A stretch of DNA of 64,000 nucleotides from Lederbergia citri (GTDB lineage: Bacteria; Bacillota; Bacilli; Bacillales; Bacillaceae_C). The position numbers and the translations under genes are program-made. This document shows, one piece after another, positions 35,637 through 45,612 of the stretch; positions within the stretch are counted from its first letter, which is position 1, and each line of letters opens with the position of its first letter. The notes below the pieces were generated by a model. The model was not told the DNA's origin, made no database searches, and worked only from the letters and a program-made list of their open reading frames with translations. Location of the stretch: NCBI RefSeq assembly GCF_018343625.1, contig NZ_JAGYPG010000001.1, forward strand, positions 1,126,502 to 1,190,501, written 5' to 3'.

Positions 35637-36734
35637 TTAGATTCGATTAGCCAAAATGTGTTTATTATTTAGAAGGAATTGACTTCTAGAACTCCGCATT
35701 TTTTCAATTCTTTCCTCTGCCATTCGGTCGGCGGCAACATATGTTGGAATGCTGTCACGCTTGGATATTTCAATTACCTTTGCAACATTATTATAAATGG
35801 TTTCAACTTTTTTAAGTGCACGCTCTTTATTATATCCATATAGCTCGTCTGCTACATTAATGACTCCACCCGCATTTATAACATAGTCTGGAGCATATAC
35901 AATTCCCATTTCATGTATTTTATCACCATGCTTAGTATCTTTCAGCTGGTTATTGGCTGAGCCTGCAATGACTTTTACTTTCAATTGAGGTATCGTCTCA
36001 TCATTAATGACAGCACCGAGAGCACATGGAGAAAAAATATCTGCTTCAACCGCATAAATATCATTAGGGTCAACTGCTTTCGCTTGGAAGGCTTCTACAG
36101 CACGATTTACTGCATCTTTATTAATATCAGTTACTACCAGACTTGCGCCTTCTTCATGTAAATAACGACAAAGCTCAAATGCCACATTTCCTACACCTTG
36201 AACAGCTACAGTTTTACCCTCTAAAGAATCCGATCCAAAAGCTTCTTTTGCAGCAGCTTTCATTCCGACATAGCAGCCATATGCAGTGACTGGAGATGGA
36301 TTGCCGGACGAGCCAAACGCTGGTGATATTCCTGTTACAAAATTAGTTTCCTCATGAATAATATCCATATCTTGAACAGTAGTGCCTACATCTTCCGCAG
36401 TAATATATCGACCATTTAATCCTTGAATAAAACGGCCGAAAGCACGAAACATTTCTTCATTTTTATCTTTCTTTGGATCACCTATAATAACTGTTTTACC
36501 GCCGCCAAGATTTAGCCCTGCAGCAGCATTTTTATAAGTCATTCCTCTTGCCAACCGTAGAGCATCTTCAATAGCTGCTTCTTCATTTTCATATGTCCAC
36601 ATCCGAGTACCACCAAGTGCAGGACCTAGAGTTGTATCGTGGATGGCAATAATTGCCTTTAAACCAGACTTTGCATCTTGGCAAAATAACAATTGTTCAT
36701 AATCATACTTCCCCATATATTCAAAGATTTTCAT
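35637..36734 (-). CDS. bcd: Leucine (branched-chain amino acid) dehydrogenase
   Basis: The 365-residue enzyme deaminates leucine, valine and isoleucine with NAD. Visible are [11 protein letters not shown], the catalytic-lysine motif [25 protein letters not shown] and the Rossmann motif [12 protein letters not shown]. It is the first gene of the bkd operon here. In B. subtilis it lies between ptb and buk, both missing from this locus. A sigmaA-type promoter lies 50-80 bp upstream. Confidence 0.94.
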   Translation of the reverse strand: MKIFEYMGKYDYEQLLFCQDAKSGLKAIIAIHDTTLGPALGGTRMWTYENEEAAIEDALRLARGMTYKNAAAGLNLGGGKTVIIGDPKKDKNEEMFRAFGRFIQGLNGRYITAEDVGTTVQDMDIIHEETNFVTGISPAFGSSGNPSPVTAYGCYVGMKAAAKEAFGSDSLEGKTVAVQGVGNVAFELCRYLHEEGASLVVTDINKDAVNRAVEAFQAKAVDPNDIYAVEADIFSPCALGAVINDETIPQLKVKVIAGSANNQLKDTKHGDKIHEMGIVYAPDYVINAGGVINVADELYGYNKERALKKVETIYNNVAKVIEISKRDSIPTYVAADRMAEERIEKMRSSRSQFLLNNKHILANRI

Positions 36735-36789
36735 TTTGTACCTCCACTTTATTCCTTATGACCTTATCATGATACCTAATCCTAATTAC

Positions 36790-36818
36790 ATTGTAACGAA
36801 AAGGATGTTCCTTGACAA
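36790..36818 (-). promoter_or_regulatory. SigmaA-type promoter for bcd
   Basis: On the minus strand TTGTCA (36813-36818) and TACAAT (36790-36795) are spaced exactly 17 bp. No sigma54-type TGGCAC/TTGCA pair is seen upstream of bcd. Confidence 0.75.
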
Positions 36819-36839
36819 ATCTTACTGTTGTTATATGAT
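36812..36839 (+). promoter_or_regulatory. SigmaA-type promoter for the DUF2627 gene
   Basis: TTGACA (36812-36817) is followed after 16 bp by TATGAT (36834-36839). Its -35 overlaps the -35 of the divergent bcd promoter. Confidence 0.65.
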
Positions 36840-36876
36840 TTTTTTAGACATACATTTAAGGAGTCGAAAAAGGTTA

Positions 36877-37122
36877 ATGGGAAGATTCATTGCATTACTG
36901 TTATTATTAATACCCGGTATTCTTTCGGGATATGGAATTAAACTAATGAGGGATATGTTATTTGGAAAACTCCTTACCCCTTTTCCATATTTGTGGTTAC
37001 AGTTTCTTGCTGGACTTATTTTTTTCGTATTAGGACTAGGTTTTATAGCTGGCTTTGTTTTACATCGAGACCGAAAAAGAAATAAAGTACAAGAACGTTT
37101 TAAACATCAAAAACGTCTATAG
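36877..37122 (+). CDS. DUF2627-family small membrane protein
   Basis: The 81-residue protein has two membrane segments (IALLLLLIPGILSGYGI and WLQFLAGLIFFVLGLGF) and a basic tail (HRDRKRNK). It matches DUF2627, found next to the bkd locus in many Bacillus; the function is unknown. The start is set at the ATG at 36877, after the promoter at 36812-36839 and a GGAG motif; a longer open frame upstream overlaps the promoter and is not used. Confidence 0.78.
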   Translation: MGRFIALLLLLIPGILSGYGIKLMRDMLFGKLLTPFPYLWLQFLAGLIFFVLGLGFIAGFVLHRDRKRNKVQERFKHQKRL

Positions 37123-37156
37123 GAGCATTGGCCATCGCCAAGCTCCGCTTTTTTAT
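37122..37156 (+). terminator. Terminator after the DUF2627 gene
   Basis: GGAGC plus TTGGC pair with GCCAA plus GCTCC with a one-base bulge, then CTTTTTTATT on the plus strand. It overlaps the yqiK stop on the other strand. Confidence 0.8.
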
Positions 37157-37878
37157 TTACCTCTCAGCTTTACTGCTCTTTCAGGAAAATCAGTAATGAT
37201 AGCCGTACAATTTATTTGTAAAAGTCTATTTATATCTCGTTCCTTATTGACCGTATATGGTCTAACCGCAATCCCTTCTTCCATCGTTGCTTTTATAATT
37301 GTATCCGTGAGAGCTTTAAATTTCGGATGAATCCCTTTCGCTCCCAAGCACTTTGCGTACTCCCATGGCTTATATAAAAGGTCACTGTAGAGAGGCGCAG
37401 TCTCAATGTCGGGCCAATTATTTACGATATAAACAAGCGAATAATGATTAAAAGAAGAAATAATAATTCGTTCCTCATACCCGAATTCCTTAATTAAAGC
37501 GATTACTTTTTCTTCCAATCCTTCGTATGAAAGATCATTATTCTTTAATTCGATATTACAAATTAAATCATTTCCTTGCATCCATTCAAATACTTCCCTT
37601 AATGACGGGATTCTTGCAGTTTTTTTAAAAAAATGCTTATAGTGATAATTTGCTTTCAACTTTCTTAATTCATCCATTGTAAAATCAACCACTCTGCCAG
37701 TTCCATCGGTCGTCCGATCAACTGTAGTGTCGTGTATCACTGCAATATTTCCATCTTTTGTTAAATGTACATCAAGTTCTATTCCATCAGCTCCAAATTC
37801 TTGAGCCGCAATAAATGATTCCATCGTGTTTTCTGGATGTGTTCCTGCTGACCCTCGATGTGCTAAAATAATTGTCAT
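37153..37878 (-). CDS. yqiK: Glycerophosphodiester phosphodiesterase (YqiK)
   Basis: The 241-residue GDPD-family TIM barrel has the signature LAHRGSAGTHPENTMESF and the metal-binding ELDVHLTKDG, plus VIHDTTVDRTTDGTG. It hydrolyses glycerophosphodiesters from lipid turnover to glycerol-3-phosphate. No signal peptide is present, so it is cytosolic. It is immediately downstream of spo0A on the same strand but separated by a terminator. Confidence 0.92.
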   Translation of the reverse strand: MTIILAHRGSAGTHPENTMESFIAAQEFGADGIELDVHLTKDGNIAVIHDTTVDRTTDGTGRVVDFTMDELRKLKANYHYKHFFKKTARIPSLREVFEWMQGNDLICNIELKNNDLSYEGLEEKVIALIKEFGYEERIIISSFNHYSLVYIVNNWPDIETAPLYSDLLYKPWEYAKCLGAKGIHPKFKALTDTIIKATMEEGIAVRPYTVNKERDINRLLQINCTAIITDFPERAVKLRGK

Positions 37879-37960
37879 CTATGTCACCGCCTAATTGTGT
37901 ATATTACCATCATACCGTGCATTTGTATAAGATGATAATAATTTTCCATTTAAAATTAAA

Positions 37961-37992
37961 AAAACCTGTCCTCATTGTTAAGGACAGGTTTT
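37961..37992 (-). terminator. Terminator after spo0A
   Basis: A 12-bp stem (AAAACCTGTCCT, 37961-37972, with 37981-37992) has an 8-nt loop and A/T runs on both sides. It lies 13 nt after the spo0A stop. Confidence 0.9.
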
Positions 37993-38004
37993 TTAAGGAA
38001 ATGG

Positions 38005-38790
38005 TTATGAAGCCTTATGTTCAAGGCGAAGTTTATCAGCAACCATAGCAATAAACTCACTATTTGTAGGTTTTGCCTTCGACATACTGACAGTATAACC
38101 AAATAAAGAAGATATGGAATCAACATTTCCTCTGCTCCATGCTACTTCAATCGCATGTCTGATTGCCCTTTCAACTCTGCTTGCTGTTGTATTGAATTTT
38201 TTTGCAATATCTGGATAAAGGACTTTGGTAATGGAACCGAGTAATTCAATATCATTGTAAACCATAGAAATCGCTTCCCTTAAATATAAATACCCTTTAA
38301 TGTGAGCAGGTACACCGATTTCATGAATGACGGAAGTGATACTTGCCTCTAGATTTCTTGGTTTTGCTTCTGATTGACCTTTTGCCGCTGTTTGAGTTTT
38401 TCTCTTAATTTGAGTTGCTTTTCCACTAACTTGGCGGATATGATTGGCTAGATGCTCCATATCAAATGGTTTAAGAATAAAGTATGATGCCCCAAGTTCT
38501 ACAGCTTTTGTCGTTACATCTTCTTGGCCAAACGCAGTAAGCATGATGACATTTGGAAAAGAGACGTTCGATTCACGCAGTTGCTCTAACACACCTAGAC
38601 CATCTAAATGCGGCATAATAATATCTAATATTAAAACATCAGGATTCGTTTCTTCTACTAATTGCAAACAATCCTGGCCATTGTGTGCCGTACCTACAAC
38701 TTCCATATCTTCTTGAGATGAGATGTAATCATCCAACAATCCTACTAACTCTCGATTATCATCCACAATACAAACTTTGATTTTTTTCAC
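38005..38790 (-). CDS. spo0A: Sporulation master regulator Spo0A
   Basis: The 261-residue response regulator has an N-terminal receiver domain with phosphoacceptor Asp56 ([12 protein letters not shown]), Thr and Lys switch residues in LTAFGQ and ILKPFD, a variable linker rich in K/Q, and the highly conserved Spo0A DNA-binding domain ([18 protein letters not shown]). Phosphorylated by the phosphorelay it starts sporulation. 0A-box-like sites lie in its upstream region, suggesting autoregulation. Confidence 0.97.
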   Translation of the reverse strand: MKKIKVCIVDDNRELVGLLDDYISSQEDMEVVGTAHNGQDCLQLVEETNPDVLILDIIMPHLDGLGVLEQLRESNVSFPNVIMLTAFGQEDVTTKAVELGASYFILKPFDMEHLANHIRQVSGKATQIKRKTQTAAKGQSEAKPRNLEASITSVIHEIGVPAHIKGYLYLREAISMVYNDIELLGSITKVLYPDIAKKFNTTASRVERAIRHAIEVAWSRGNVDSISSLFGYTVSMSKAKPTNSEFIAMVADKLRLEHKAS

Positions 38791-38937
38791 TGTTCATTTC
38801 CTCCTATGTTCCAAAAATAATTCATAAAAATGTCATTAATAGATAAATACGCCAAAGATGATTAAATTCCTTTAAATTTTTTCAAAATAAATAAAAACTA
38901 TTATAAAATCTTAAATTTGCTTCCATTTACTCCGTTT

Positions 38938-38976
38938 TTCGACAGTCTTAGATAAAAACATATTCACTTTGTCGAA
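38938..38976. promoter_or_regulatory. Two 0A-box-like sites upstream of spo0A
   Basis: TGTCGAA occurs at 38970-38976 on the plus strand and at 38938-38944 on the minus strand, facing each other 150-190 bp before the spo0A start. TGTCGAA is the core of the Spo0A binding consensus. The gap 38791-39022 has no gene and is AT-rich, as expected for the spo0A control region. Confidence 0.65.
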
Positions 38977-39022
38977 TATTCTTTATTTACCTTATTATGG
39001 CTTATTTAAACCATAAAAAAAA

Positions 39023-39038
39023 GAGGGCGAACACCCTC
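39023..39038 (-). terminator. Terminator after spoIVB
   Basis: The short GAGGG/CCCTC hairpin overlaps the spoIVB stop and is followed on the minus strand by eight T. Confidence 0.7.
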
Positions 39039-40335
39039 AACTTGCTTTTTCTAACTTTTTCCCGTAAATATTAATTCCTGCTTCGTGAAGCATCCATTCT
39101 ATATGAACACCGTAGCCCGATGTTGGGTCATTTACAAAGACATGGGTAACCGCACCAATGATTTTCCCGTTTTGTATAATTGGACTTCCACTCATTCCTT
39201 GAACGATTCCACCTGTTTTACTGAGTAATTTCGGATCGACTACTTTTATAACCATTCCTTTTGTAGCGGGAAATTTTTGCGGAATGGTGCTAACAACCTC
39301 AATGTCATATTGTTCCACTTTATTCCCTTCCACAACCGTCAAAATTTTTGCGGGTCCTTCTTGCACTTGGTTTGACAAAGCGATAGGCATCGGTTTGTCT
39401 ATTATCCCATTCGAAATGTTATGCTTCAATTCACCAAAAATTCCGAATGGACTATTCGTTTTAATATTTCCGATCACATTTTTATTTGAGGAAAAACGAG
39501 CCAATTTTTCTCCCGGTGCTCCATTTTTCCCTTTTTCGATCGAGGTGACTGTCGAATTTACGATTTGTCCATTATCTACTACAATTGGCTTTTTTGTATC
39601 CATATCGGAAATGACATGACCTAAAGCTCCGTATTTTTTTGTTTTCGGATCATAAAAGGTCATCGTACCTATACCAGCAGCTGAATCTCTAATATACAAC
39701 CCTAATTTATATGTTTTATCCTTTTCATCAAGCTTTGGGTCTAGTGTTGTATCGATTGTTTCCTTACCTCTTTGAATCGTTATTTCGAGTTTTACCCCCT
39801 GTTTCCCAGCCTCATTTACTAATGAAGCGATCTCAGCCATATGATTAATTTTTGTTCCGTTTATTTTCGTTATTATGTCTCCAACTTTAATCCCGGCTTC
39901 TTCACCCGGTGATTGTTTTTCATTTTTGGCGGATACTAAATGGTGTCCGACTACGAGTACACCTAAAGTATTAAGTTTCACTCCAATTGATTGGCCGCCA
40001 GGATAAACTTTAAAATCCTTTAAGACATTTACATCAACTTGCTTTACAGGAAAACCAGCCATTTCTAAAAACATTGTATCTTTACCGACTTGTTTTCCTT
40101 GTACTGCTATTGCATGCTTACTTTCCTCAAATTCAATATTTTCACTTGATGAAGGTGTCGAAACATTTACTGCACTTGCTTTTGAAATGTTATATTGTTG
40201 TCCTTCAAACAAAGTAATATGACTTGGAATACGCATATATTGTTGAAATGGCTTATATACAATAAGCATTAGAAGTGAAACAAGGAGAATTCCACCTGTT
40301 ATTTTTCGTACAATTTCAAACATCCTTTTGATCAC
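39037..40335 (-). CDS. spoIVB: SpoIVB serine peptidase
   Basis: The 432-residue forespore protease has an N-terminal membrane anchor (residues 12-28). A PDZ domain follows ([17 protein letters not shown]), then an S55 peptidase domain with ALGHVISD (catalytic His) and [11 protein letters not shown] (catalytic Ser). It is secreted from the forespore and triggers SpoIVFB-dependent processing of pro-sigmaK. It lies just upstream of spo0A and downstream of recN, the standard Bacillus order. Confidence 0.96.
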   Translation of the reverse strand: MIKRMFEIVRKITGGILLVSLLMLIVYKPFQQYMRIPSHITLFEGQQYNISKASAVNVSTPSSSENIEFEESKHAIAVQGKQVGKDTMFLEMAGFPVKQVDVNVLKDFKVYPGGQSIGVKLNTLGVLVVGHHLVSAKNEKQSPGEEAGIKVGDIITKINGTKINHMAEIASLVNEAGKQGVKLEITIQRGKETIDTTLDPKLDEKDKTYKLGLYIRDSAAGIGTMTFYDPKTKKYGALGHVISDMDTKKPIVVDNGQIVNSTVTSIEKGKNGAPGEKLARFSSNKNVIGNIKTNSPFGIFGELKHNISNGIIDKPMPIALSNQVQEGPAKILTVVEGNKVEQYDIEVVSTIPQKFPATKGMVIKVVDPKLLSKTGGIVQGMSGSPIIQNGKIIGAVTHVFVNDPTSGYGVHIEWMLHEAGINIYGKKLEKAS

Positions 40336-40406
40336 TCTCCTCGCTTTCTAGCCCACAATTATAATTTAGCCTGCTTTAGGCTCATTTATAAGTGGAAGCA
40401 AGGAAA

Positions 40407-40432
40407 AAAGCTGTCCAATGAAGGATAGCTTT
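40407..40432 (-). terminator. Terminator after recN
   Basis: AAAGCTGTCC (40407-40416) pairs with GGATAGCTTT (40423-40432), and TTTTTTCC follows on the minus strand. It directly abuts the recN stop. Confidence 0.8.
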
Positions 40433-42127
40433 TCAAGTTATTTTTATAGTATAGGCAATATCTAGTAATTCTTCAGCATGTTTTTTTGTTAAATCCGTTA
40501 TTTCCACGCCAGAAATCATTCGAGCAATTTCTGAAACTTTTTCATTTTTTCCTAATATGGTTAATGTTGTTCTCGTTCTTCCTGCTATAGCTTCTTTTGA
40601 AATTAAGACATGTGTGTCTGCCATTGCTGCAACTTGAGGGAGATGCGATATACAAAGCACTTGAGAATGCTTTGATACTTGATAAATTTTCTCAGCAATG
40701 GCCTGTGCTACCCTACCACTTACTCCTGTATCGACTTCATCAAAGATGATGGAGGTAATACCTTGGTGCTTTGAAAAAATTGTTTTTAGTGCTAACATCA
40801 TTCGAGATAATTCCCCACCTGATGCTACCTTTGATAAAGGTTTTAATGGTTCTCCGGGATTTGTTGAAATATAGAATATGACTTCATCCAATCCATCTTT
40901 GCCAAATTCTGAATGATTATCTGCATCCTTAATAAAAATCGGCTCAAAAATGGTTTTATCCATATATAGTTCTTTTAATTCCTTATGGATTGCAGCTGTT
41001 AATTTTTTTGCCCATTTCTTTCTTAAAAAACTCAGTTGATTCCCTTCAAGAACCAAGTCTTCTTCTAAAGATGAAAGTTTGGATTGAAGTTCTCCAATAC
41101 GAGCATCACGGTTCGTAAGCATTTCAATTTCTTCTTCAATGGATGAACCGTATTCAAGGATTTCTGAAACGGTGGATCCATATTTTCTTTTCAACTGATT
41201 AATTTCGTTTAATCTTCCCTCAATGACATTTAATCGTTCAGGATCAAATTCAAGGCGGTCTAGTTCACTTCTTAGCTTAACTGCTGCATCCTCTAATAAG
41301 TAATAACTGTTTGAGACCGATTCCAACACATTTTCATATTGCTTATCTAAGTCAGCAGCTGTTTCCAAATGACTCATGGAATGACTAATGAAATCGAGGC
41401 CATGCCTTTCTCCCTGCAGACCTTCATATCCTGCTTTTAATGAAGCAAATATTTTTTCAAAATTACTAAGCTGTCTTCTCTCATCTGTTAATAACTCATC
41501 TTCATTCATTTTTAAATCAGCGTCACGAATTTCCTGAAGCTGAAACTGCAATAAATCGAGCCGATGTGCCATCTGTTGTTCATTAAGCTTAAGTTGCTGT
41601 ATTTTCTTTAACGTCGAATCATATTGTTTATATATTTCCTGATAATTTTGCAATGCTGGCCTTATTTCAATACTTCCATACTGATCTAATAACGAAAGAT
41701 GGGTAGTCTCGTCCATTAATTCCTGATGCTCATGCTGACCGTGTATATCAATTAAAGTACTCCCAATTTCTCGTAAGGTAGAAATCGTGACAAGTTTTCC
41801 ATTTACTCTACAAATACTTTTTCCATTAGTTGATATTTCACGTCTAAGAATCAGCATACCTTCTTCGATATCAATGCCAAATTCCGCCGCTCTTTTATAG
41901 CACGGATGATGATCATCAAGAAAAAATAAGCCTTCGATTTCTGCTTTATTTTCTCCATGACGAACAAATTCCACTGAACCACGCCCACCAACAAGTAAAT
42001 GTAATGCGTCAATTATGATGGATTTTCCTGCTCCAGTTTCACCAGTAAGTACGGTTAGACCTTTTTCAAAGGAGACAGAGATTTGGTCAATTATAGCAAA
42101 ATTCTTGATAGATAGCTCTTGTAACAA
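40433..42127 (-). CDS. recN: DNA repair protein RecN
   Basis: The 564-residue SMC-like ATPase has a Walker A GETGAGKSI near residue 30, a long coiled-coil middle (residues about 160-370), the ABC signature VASGGELSRMMLALK and a Walker B IIFDEVDTGVSG. It is recruited early to double-strand breaks. It follows argR by 17 nt, as in other Bacillus. Confidence 0.96.
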   Translation of the reverse strand: MLQELSIKNFAIIDQISVSFEKGLTVLTGETGAGKSIIIDALHLLVGGRGSVEFVRHGENKAEIEGLFFLDDHHPCYKRAAEFGIDIEEGMLILRREISTNGKSICRVNGKLVTISTLREIGSTLIDIHGQHEHQELMDETTHLSLLDQYGSIEIRPALQNYQEIYKQYDSTLKKIQQLKLNEQQMAHRLDLLQFQLQEIRDADLKMNEDELLTDERRQLSNFEKIFASLKAGYEGLQGERHGLDFISHSMSHLETAADLDKQYENVLESVSNSYYLLEDAAVKLRSELDRLEFDPERLNVIEGRLNEINQLKRKYGSTVSEILEYGSSIEEEIEMLTNRDARIGELQSKLSSLEEDLVLEGNQLSFLRKKWAKKLTAAIHKELKELYMDKTIFEPIFIKDADNHSEFGKDGLDEVIFYISTNPGEPLKPLSKVASGGELSRMMLALKTIFSKHQGITSIIFDEVDTGVSGRVAQAIAEKIYQVSKHSQVLCISHLPQVAAMADTHVLISKEAIAGRTRTTLTILGKNEKVSEIARMISGVEITDLTKKHAEELLDIAYTIKIT

Positions 42128-42144
42128 GAGTAATCCCCCGCTTC

Positions 42145-42594
42145 CTACAACATATCAATAAACTTTTTATTTATTGCAACCGCATCCTCATTCGTTCGGC
42201 ATATGATGAGACACGTATCATCTCCACAAATAGTTCCCATTATTTCTGACCAATCAAGATGATCTATTAATGCACCGACCGCTTGAGCATTTCCAGGAAG
42301 GGTTTTCATAACAAGTAAATTTTGTGAAAAATCTATACCAACAAAAGAATCAGTAAGAGCCCGCCTTAATTTTTGAAGTGGATTAAATCGTTGATCCGCA
42401 GGCAAACTATATTTGTATCTCCCATCAGGCAACGGAACCTTAACGAGATGAAGTTCTTTTATATCCCTTGAAACCGTGGCTTGTGTTACGTTGTAACCGT
42501 CATTTTTTAAATATTCGACTAGCTCATCCTGTGTTTCGACTTCTTTTGTTCCAATCAATTCACGAATTTTAATGTGGCGCTGCCCTTTTGTCAT
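42145..42594 (-). CDS. argR: Arginine repressor ArgR/AhrC
   Basis: The 149-residue transcription factor has an N-terminal winged helix ([14 protein letters not shown], then [18 protein letters not shown]) and a C-terminal hexamerisation and arginine-binding domain ([14 protein letters not shown]). It controls arginine synthesis and breakdown. The start is the ATG at 42594, giving exactly the length of B. subtilis AhrC; GGGGAA lies upstream. Confidence 0.95.
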   Translation of the reverse strand: MTKGQRHIKIRELIGTKEVETQDELVEYLKNDGYNVTQATVSRDIKELHLVKVPLPDGRYKYSLPADQRFNPLQKLRRALTDSFVGIDFSQNLLVMKTLPGNAQAVGALIDHLDWSEIMGTICGDDTCLIICRTNEDAVAINKKFIDML

Positions 42595-42666
42595 AAAGTT
42601 CCCCATCCTTATCTTATTCACGTGCATTTTTATACTGTCTTATACATATTATAAGTATTGACATAA

Positions 42667-42772
42667 GAAAAGCGCAAGCGCCTTGCCCTTCTACGTACAA
42701 ACTTCAGGTCTTTTTGACTTTTTGTAGGGAAGGGACAAGAAATTTGCTAGTCGATGGCTTCTTCCGCTTGGC
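42667..42772. repeat. Dispersed palindromic repeat, copy F
   Basis: It begins GAAAAGCGCAAGCGCCTTG and ends TTTGCTAGTCGATGGCTTC. It has the family blocks AGGGAAGGGACAAGAAATTTGC. It separates tlyA (with its terminator) from argR, genes that are usually adjacent in Bacillus. Confidence 0.8.
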
Positions 42773-42824
42773 AATAATGGTCTTAGCTTAAAAAAACAGA
42801 TCCATACTTTCTTTAATTATAAAA

Positions 42825-42878
42825 AGGGCAATCCTTAGGGTGTGGACATTCTTGTCAACACGCCCTTTGGAGTGCCCT
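42825..42878 (-). terminator. Nested-hairpin terminator after tlyA
   Basis: The outer arms AGGGCA/TGCCCT enclose a second hairpin (AGGGTGTGGAC with GTCAACACGCCCT). On the minus strand TTTTTATAATT follows. It lies 8 nt downstream of the tlyA stop. Confidence 0.75.
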
Positions 42879-42885
42879 ACATGTT

Positions 42886-43707
42886 TTAATTTTTTAAATG
42901 TGCATGTGCTTCCTTAACAATATCATGAATCGGGACTTTAAGATGATCTATACCCGAAGATTCAGAAGACCAGTATAAATGCATTAAAAATTCAATATTT
43001 CCTTCTCCGCCTGTGATCGGTGAGTAAGAAAGATTCTTGACATCAAAACCTTCCTCAAGGGAAAAATCCTTAATCCGGTTAATCACTTCTTCATGAATTT
43101 TAGGATCTCTAACAATCCCTTTTTTTCCCACTTGCTCTTTTCCCGCTTCAAACTGCGGCTTAATTAAAGCTATGATATCGCTATTGTTGCAGAGCAAGTG
43201 CTTTAACACTGGAAGAATTAGCCTTAAGGATATGAATGATACATCGATAGTTGCTAAATTAGGCATTTCATTAATAAAATCGGATGGAGTGACATATCGA
43301 AAATTAGTTCTTTCCATAACGACAACTCGCGGATCGTTTCTTAGTTTCCAAGCAAGTTGATTATAACCGACATCGAGCGCATAAGACAATTTGGCACCAT
43401 TTTGTAATGCACAGTCTGTAAATCCGCCTGTAGAGGCTCCTATATCAAGCAAAATCTTATCTTGAACTGAAACATTAAATTCTTTCAATGCTTTTTCAAG
43501 CTTTAGTCCACCTCTACTTACATAAGGTAAAATATTTCCTTTGATTTGCAAGGGAATATCTTCGTTTACCTTTTCACCCGGCTTATCAAGTCTTGATTCA
43601 TTAGAAAAGACGATTCCAGCCATAATAGCCCTTTTAGCCTTTTCTCGAGTCTCACTTAATCCTCTTTCAACTAATAAAATATCAAGTCTTTGTTTTTTGA
43701 TTTTCAT
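42886..43707 (-). CDS. tlyA: TlyA-family rRNA 2'-O-methyltransferase/hemolysin (YqxC)
   Basis: The 273-residue protein has an N-terminal S4 RNA-binding domain (QRLDILLVERGLSETREKA) and an FtsJ-like SAM domain (LLDIGASTGGFTDCALQNGA). TlyA enzymes methylate ribosomal RNA cytidines in some bacteria; the activity in Bacillus is less certain. It follows dxs by 3 nt. Confidence 0.9.
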   Translation of the reverse strand: MKIKKQRLDILLVERGLSETREKAKRAIMAGIVFSNESRLDKPGEKVNEDIPLQIKGNILPYVSRGGLKLEKALKEFNVSVQDKILLDIGASTGGFTDCALQNGAKLSYALDVGYNQLAWKLRNDPRVVVMERTNFRYVTPSDFINEMPNLATIDVSFISLRLILPVLKHLLCNNSDIIALIKPQFEAGKEQVGKKGIVRDPKIHEEVINRIKDFSLEEGFDVKNLSYSPITGGEGNIEFLMHLYWSSESSGIDHLKVPIHDIVKEAHAHLKN

Positions 43708-43710
43708 ACG

Positions 43711-45612
43711 TTACGCCCTTTTTTTCTTCTCTGGCAACATAGAATGAAGCTTTACAGCAATTTTATCAGCGGTCATTCCAATTTCATTTAATAGTTCATT
43801 GACACTTCCATGCTCAATGAATTTGTCTGGTATTCCAACACGGTCAATGATCGAATGGTGGAACCCTTGATCATGCGCAAATTCCAATATGGCACTTCCG
43901 AAACCACCTTGTAAAACAGCCTCTTCAATCGTTAATATTGGCATTCCCGTCTTAAATATTTCATAAAGCATCTTTTCATCTAGTGGTTTAATAAATCTAG
44001 CATTGACAACTTGAACGGATACACCCTGTTTTTCCAACATGAGAGCTGCTTCCATTGCCATCGGGATCGTTGTTCCGAATGTAAGGATTGTAGCGTCCTT
44101 GCCTTTTTTAAGAATTTCCCATGTCCCAATTGGAATTTCTTTCAATTTGCTATCCATTGGAACACCATAGCCGTTACCCCGAGGGAATCTCATCGAAATA
44201 GGACCCTCATCATATTTCAAAGCTGTATAGACGAGATGTTGTCCTTCATTTTCATCCTTAGGCATCATTATCACCATATTAGGCAAATGTCTTAAAAAGG
44301 AAACATCAAAGACACCTTGATGGGTTTCTCCATCTGCACCAACAAGGCCCGCTCGATCAACGCCAATAAAAACATTTAAATTTTGCCGGCATATATCGTG
44401 TAAAACTTGATCATATGCGCGCTGTAAAAATGTCGAATATATTGCAAGAAATGGTTTCATTTTTTGTGTTGCGAGCCCAGCCGCCATCGTTGCTGCATGC
44501 TGCTCGGCTATACCGACATCAAAAAAACGATCTGGAAATTCTTCTGCAAATTTCTCTAGTTTTGATCCGACAGGCATTGCCGGTGTAATAGCGACAATCC
44601 TCTTATCTTCTCGAGCTAGCTTTCGAACCGTCTCACTGACAAGCGAACTCCAAGAAGGGGCCGAATTAACAGATTTGATGACATCTCCCGTTTCAATTTT
44701 ATATTGTCCGATACCATGCCATGTGCCAATTCGATCGTCCTCTGCTGGACTGTACCCTTTTCCTTTTTTCGTAATGATATGAAGAAGGACAGGACCTTTC
44801 GTTTTCTTAGCATACTGAAAATTTTCAAATAAATCATTGAAATCATGTCCATCAATTGGGCCGAAGTAAGTAAATCCCATTTCCTCAAAAAATACCCCTG
44901 AAGTAAGTAGGTACTTTAAGCTGTCTTTTACTTTTTCAGCAGTCGCAGCCAGCTTTCCTCCAACTGCAGGTATTTTCTTCAATAAATACTCCAGTTCGTC
45001 TTTAGCCCATTTATATTTACCGGCTGTTCTTAATTTAGATAGTACGTTATGAAGAGCACCTACGTTTGGTGCAATAGACATTTCATTATCATTCAAAATA
45101 ACCGTAATATTTTTTTGGCTATCTCCAATATGATTTAGAGCTTCCAGCGCCATTCCACCAGTAAGAGCTCCATCTCCAATGACTGGGATGACAAAATTGG
45201 ATTCTCCTTTTATATCGCGAGAAATTGCCATTCCCATTGCTGCGGAGAGCGAAGTCGAACTATGACCTGTTTCCCACACATCATGAATGCTCTCGGACAT
45301 TTTCGGAAAACCGCAAAGTCCTTTATATTGTCTGAGGCTATCAAATTGCCCTGCTCTTCCTGTCAATATTTTATGGACATACGATTGATGGCCAACATCC
45401 CATAATATTTTATCTTTTGGACTGTTAAAGCATTTATGGAGTGCAAGGGTTAGTTCCACCACACCCAAATTCGGTCCAATATGTCCACCAGTTTTAGATA
45501 AATTTTCAATGAGAAACTTCCTAATATCAGAGCTTAATACCTCAAGTTCTGTAATATTCATTGTTTTAAGAAATGAAGGGTCTTTAATTGATAAAAGATC
45601 CAAAAGGACCAC
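43711..45612 (-). CDS. dxs: 1-deoxy-D-xylulose-5-phosphate synthase
   Basis: The 633-residue thiamine-diphosphate enzyme condenses pyruvate and glyceraldehyde-3-phosphate, the first step of the MEP isoprenoid pathway. It has [16 protein letters not shown], the cofactor motif [16 protein letters not shown], and the C-terminal transketolase block [19 protein letters not shown]. It starts directly after oapA, and belongs functionally with ispA upstream of the OLE RNA. Confidence 0.96.
   Translation of the reverse strand: MVLLDLLSIKDPSFLKTMNITELEVLSSDIRKFLIENLSKTGGHIGPNLGVVELTLALHKCFNSPKDKILWDVGHQSYVHKILTGRAGQFDSLRQYKGLCGFPKMSESIHDVWETGHSSTSLSAAMGMAISRDIKGESNFVIPVIGDGALTGGMALEALNHIGDSQKNITVILNDNEMSIAPNVGALHNVLSKLRTAGKYKWAKDELEYLLKKIPAVGGKLAATAEKVKDSLKYLLTSGVFFEEMGFTYFGPIDGHDFNDLFENFQYAKKTKGPVLLHIITKKGKGYSPAEDDRIGTWHGIGQYKIETGDVIKSVNSAPSWSSLVSETVRKLAREDKRIVAITPAMPVGSKLEKFAEEFPDRFFDVGIAEQHAATMAAGLATQKMKPFLAIYSTFLQRAYDQVLHDICRQNLNVFIGVDRAGLVGADGETHQGVFDVSFLRHLPNMVIMMPKDENEGQHLVYTALKYDEGPISMRFPRGNGYGVPMDSKLKEIPIGTWEILKKGKDATILTFGTTIPMAMEAALMLEKQGVSVQVVNARFIKPLDEKMLYEIFKTGMPILTIEEAVLQGGFGSAILEFAHDQGFHHSIIDRVGIPDKFIEHGSVNELLNEIGMTADKIAVKLHSMLPEKKKRA

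Noticed and set aside
36735-36880. Sigma54 promoter or BkdR-type control upstream of bcd
   Set aside because: I looked for TGGCAC-N5-TTGCA on the minus strand and found none; a sigmaA-type promoter fits instead.
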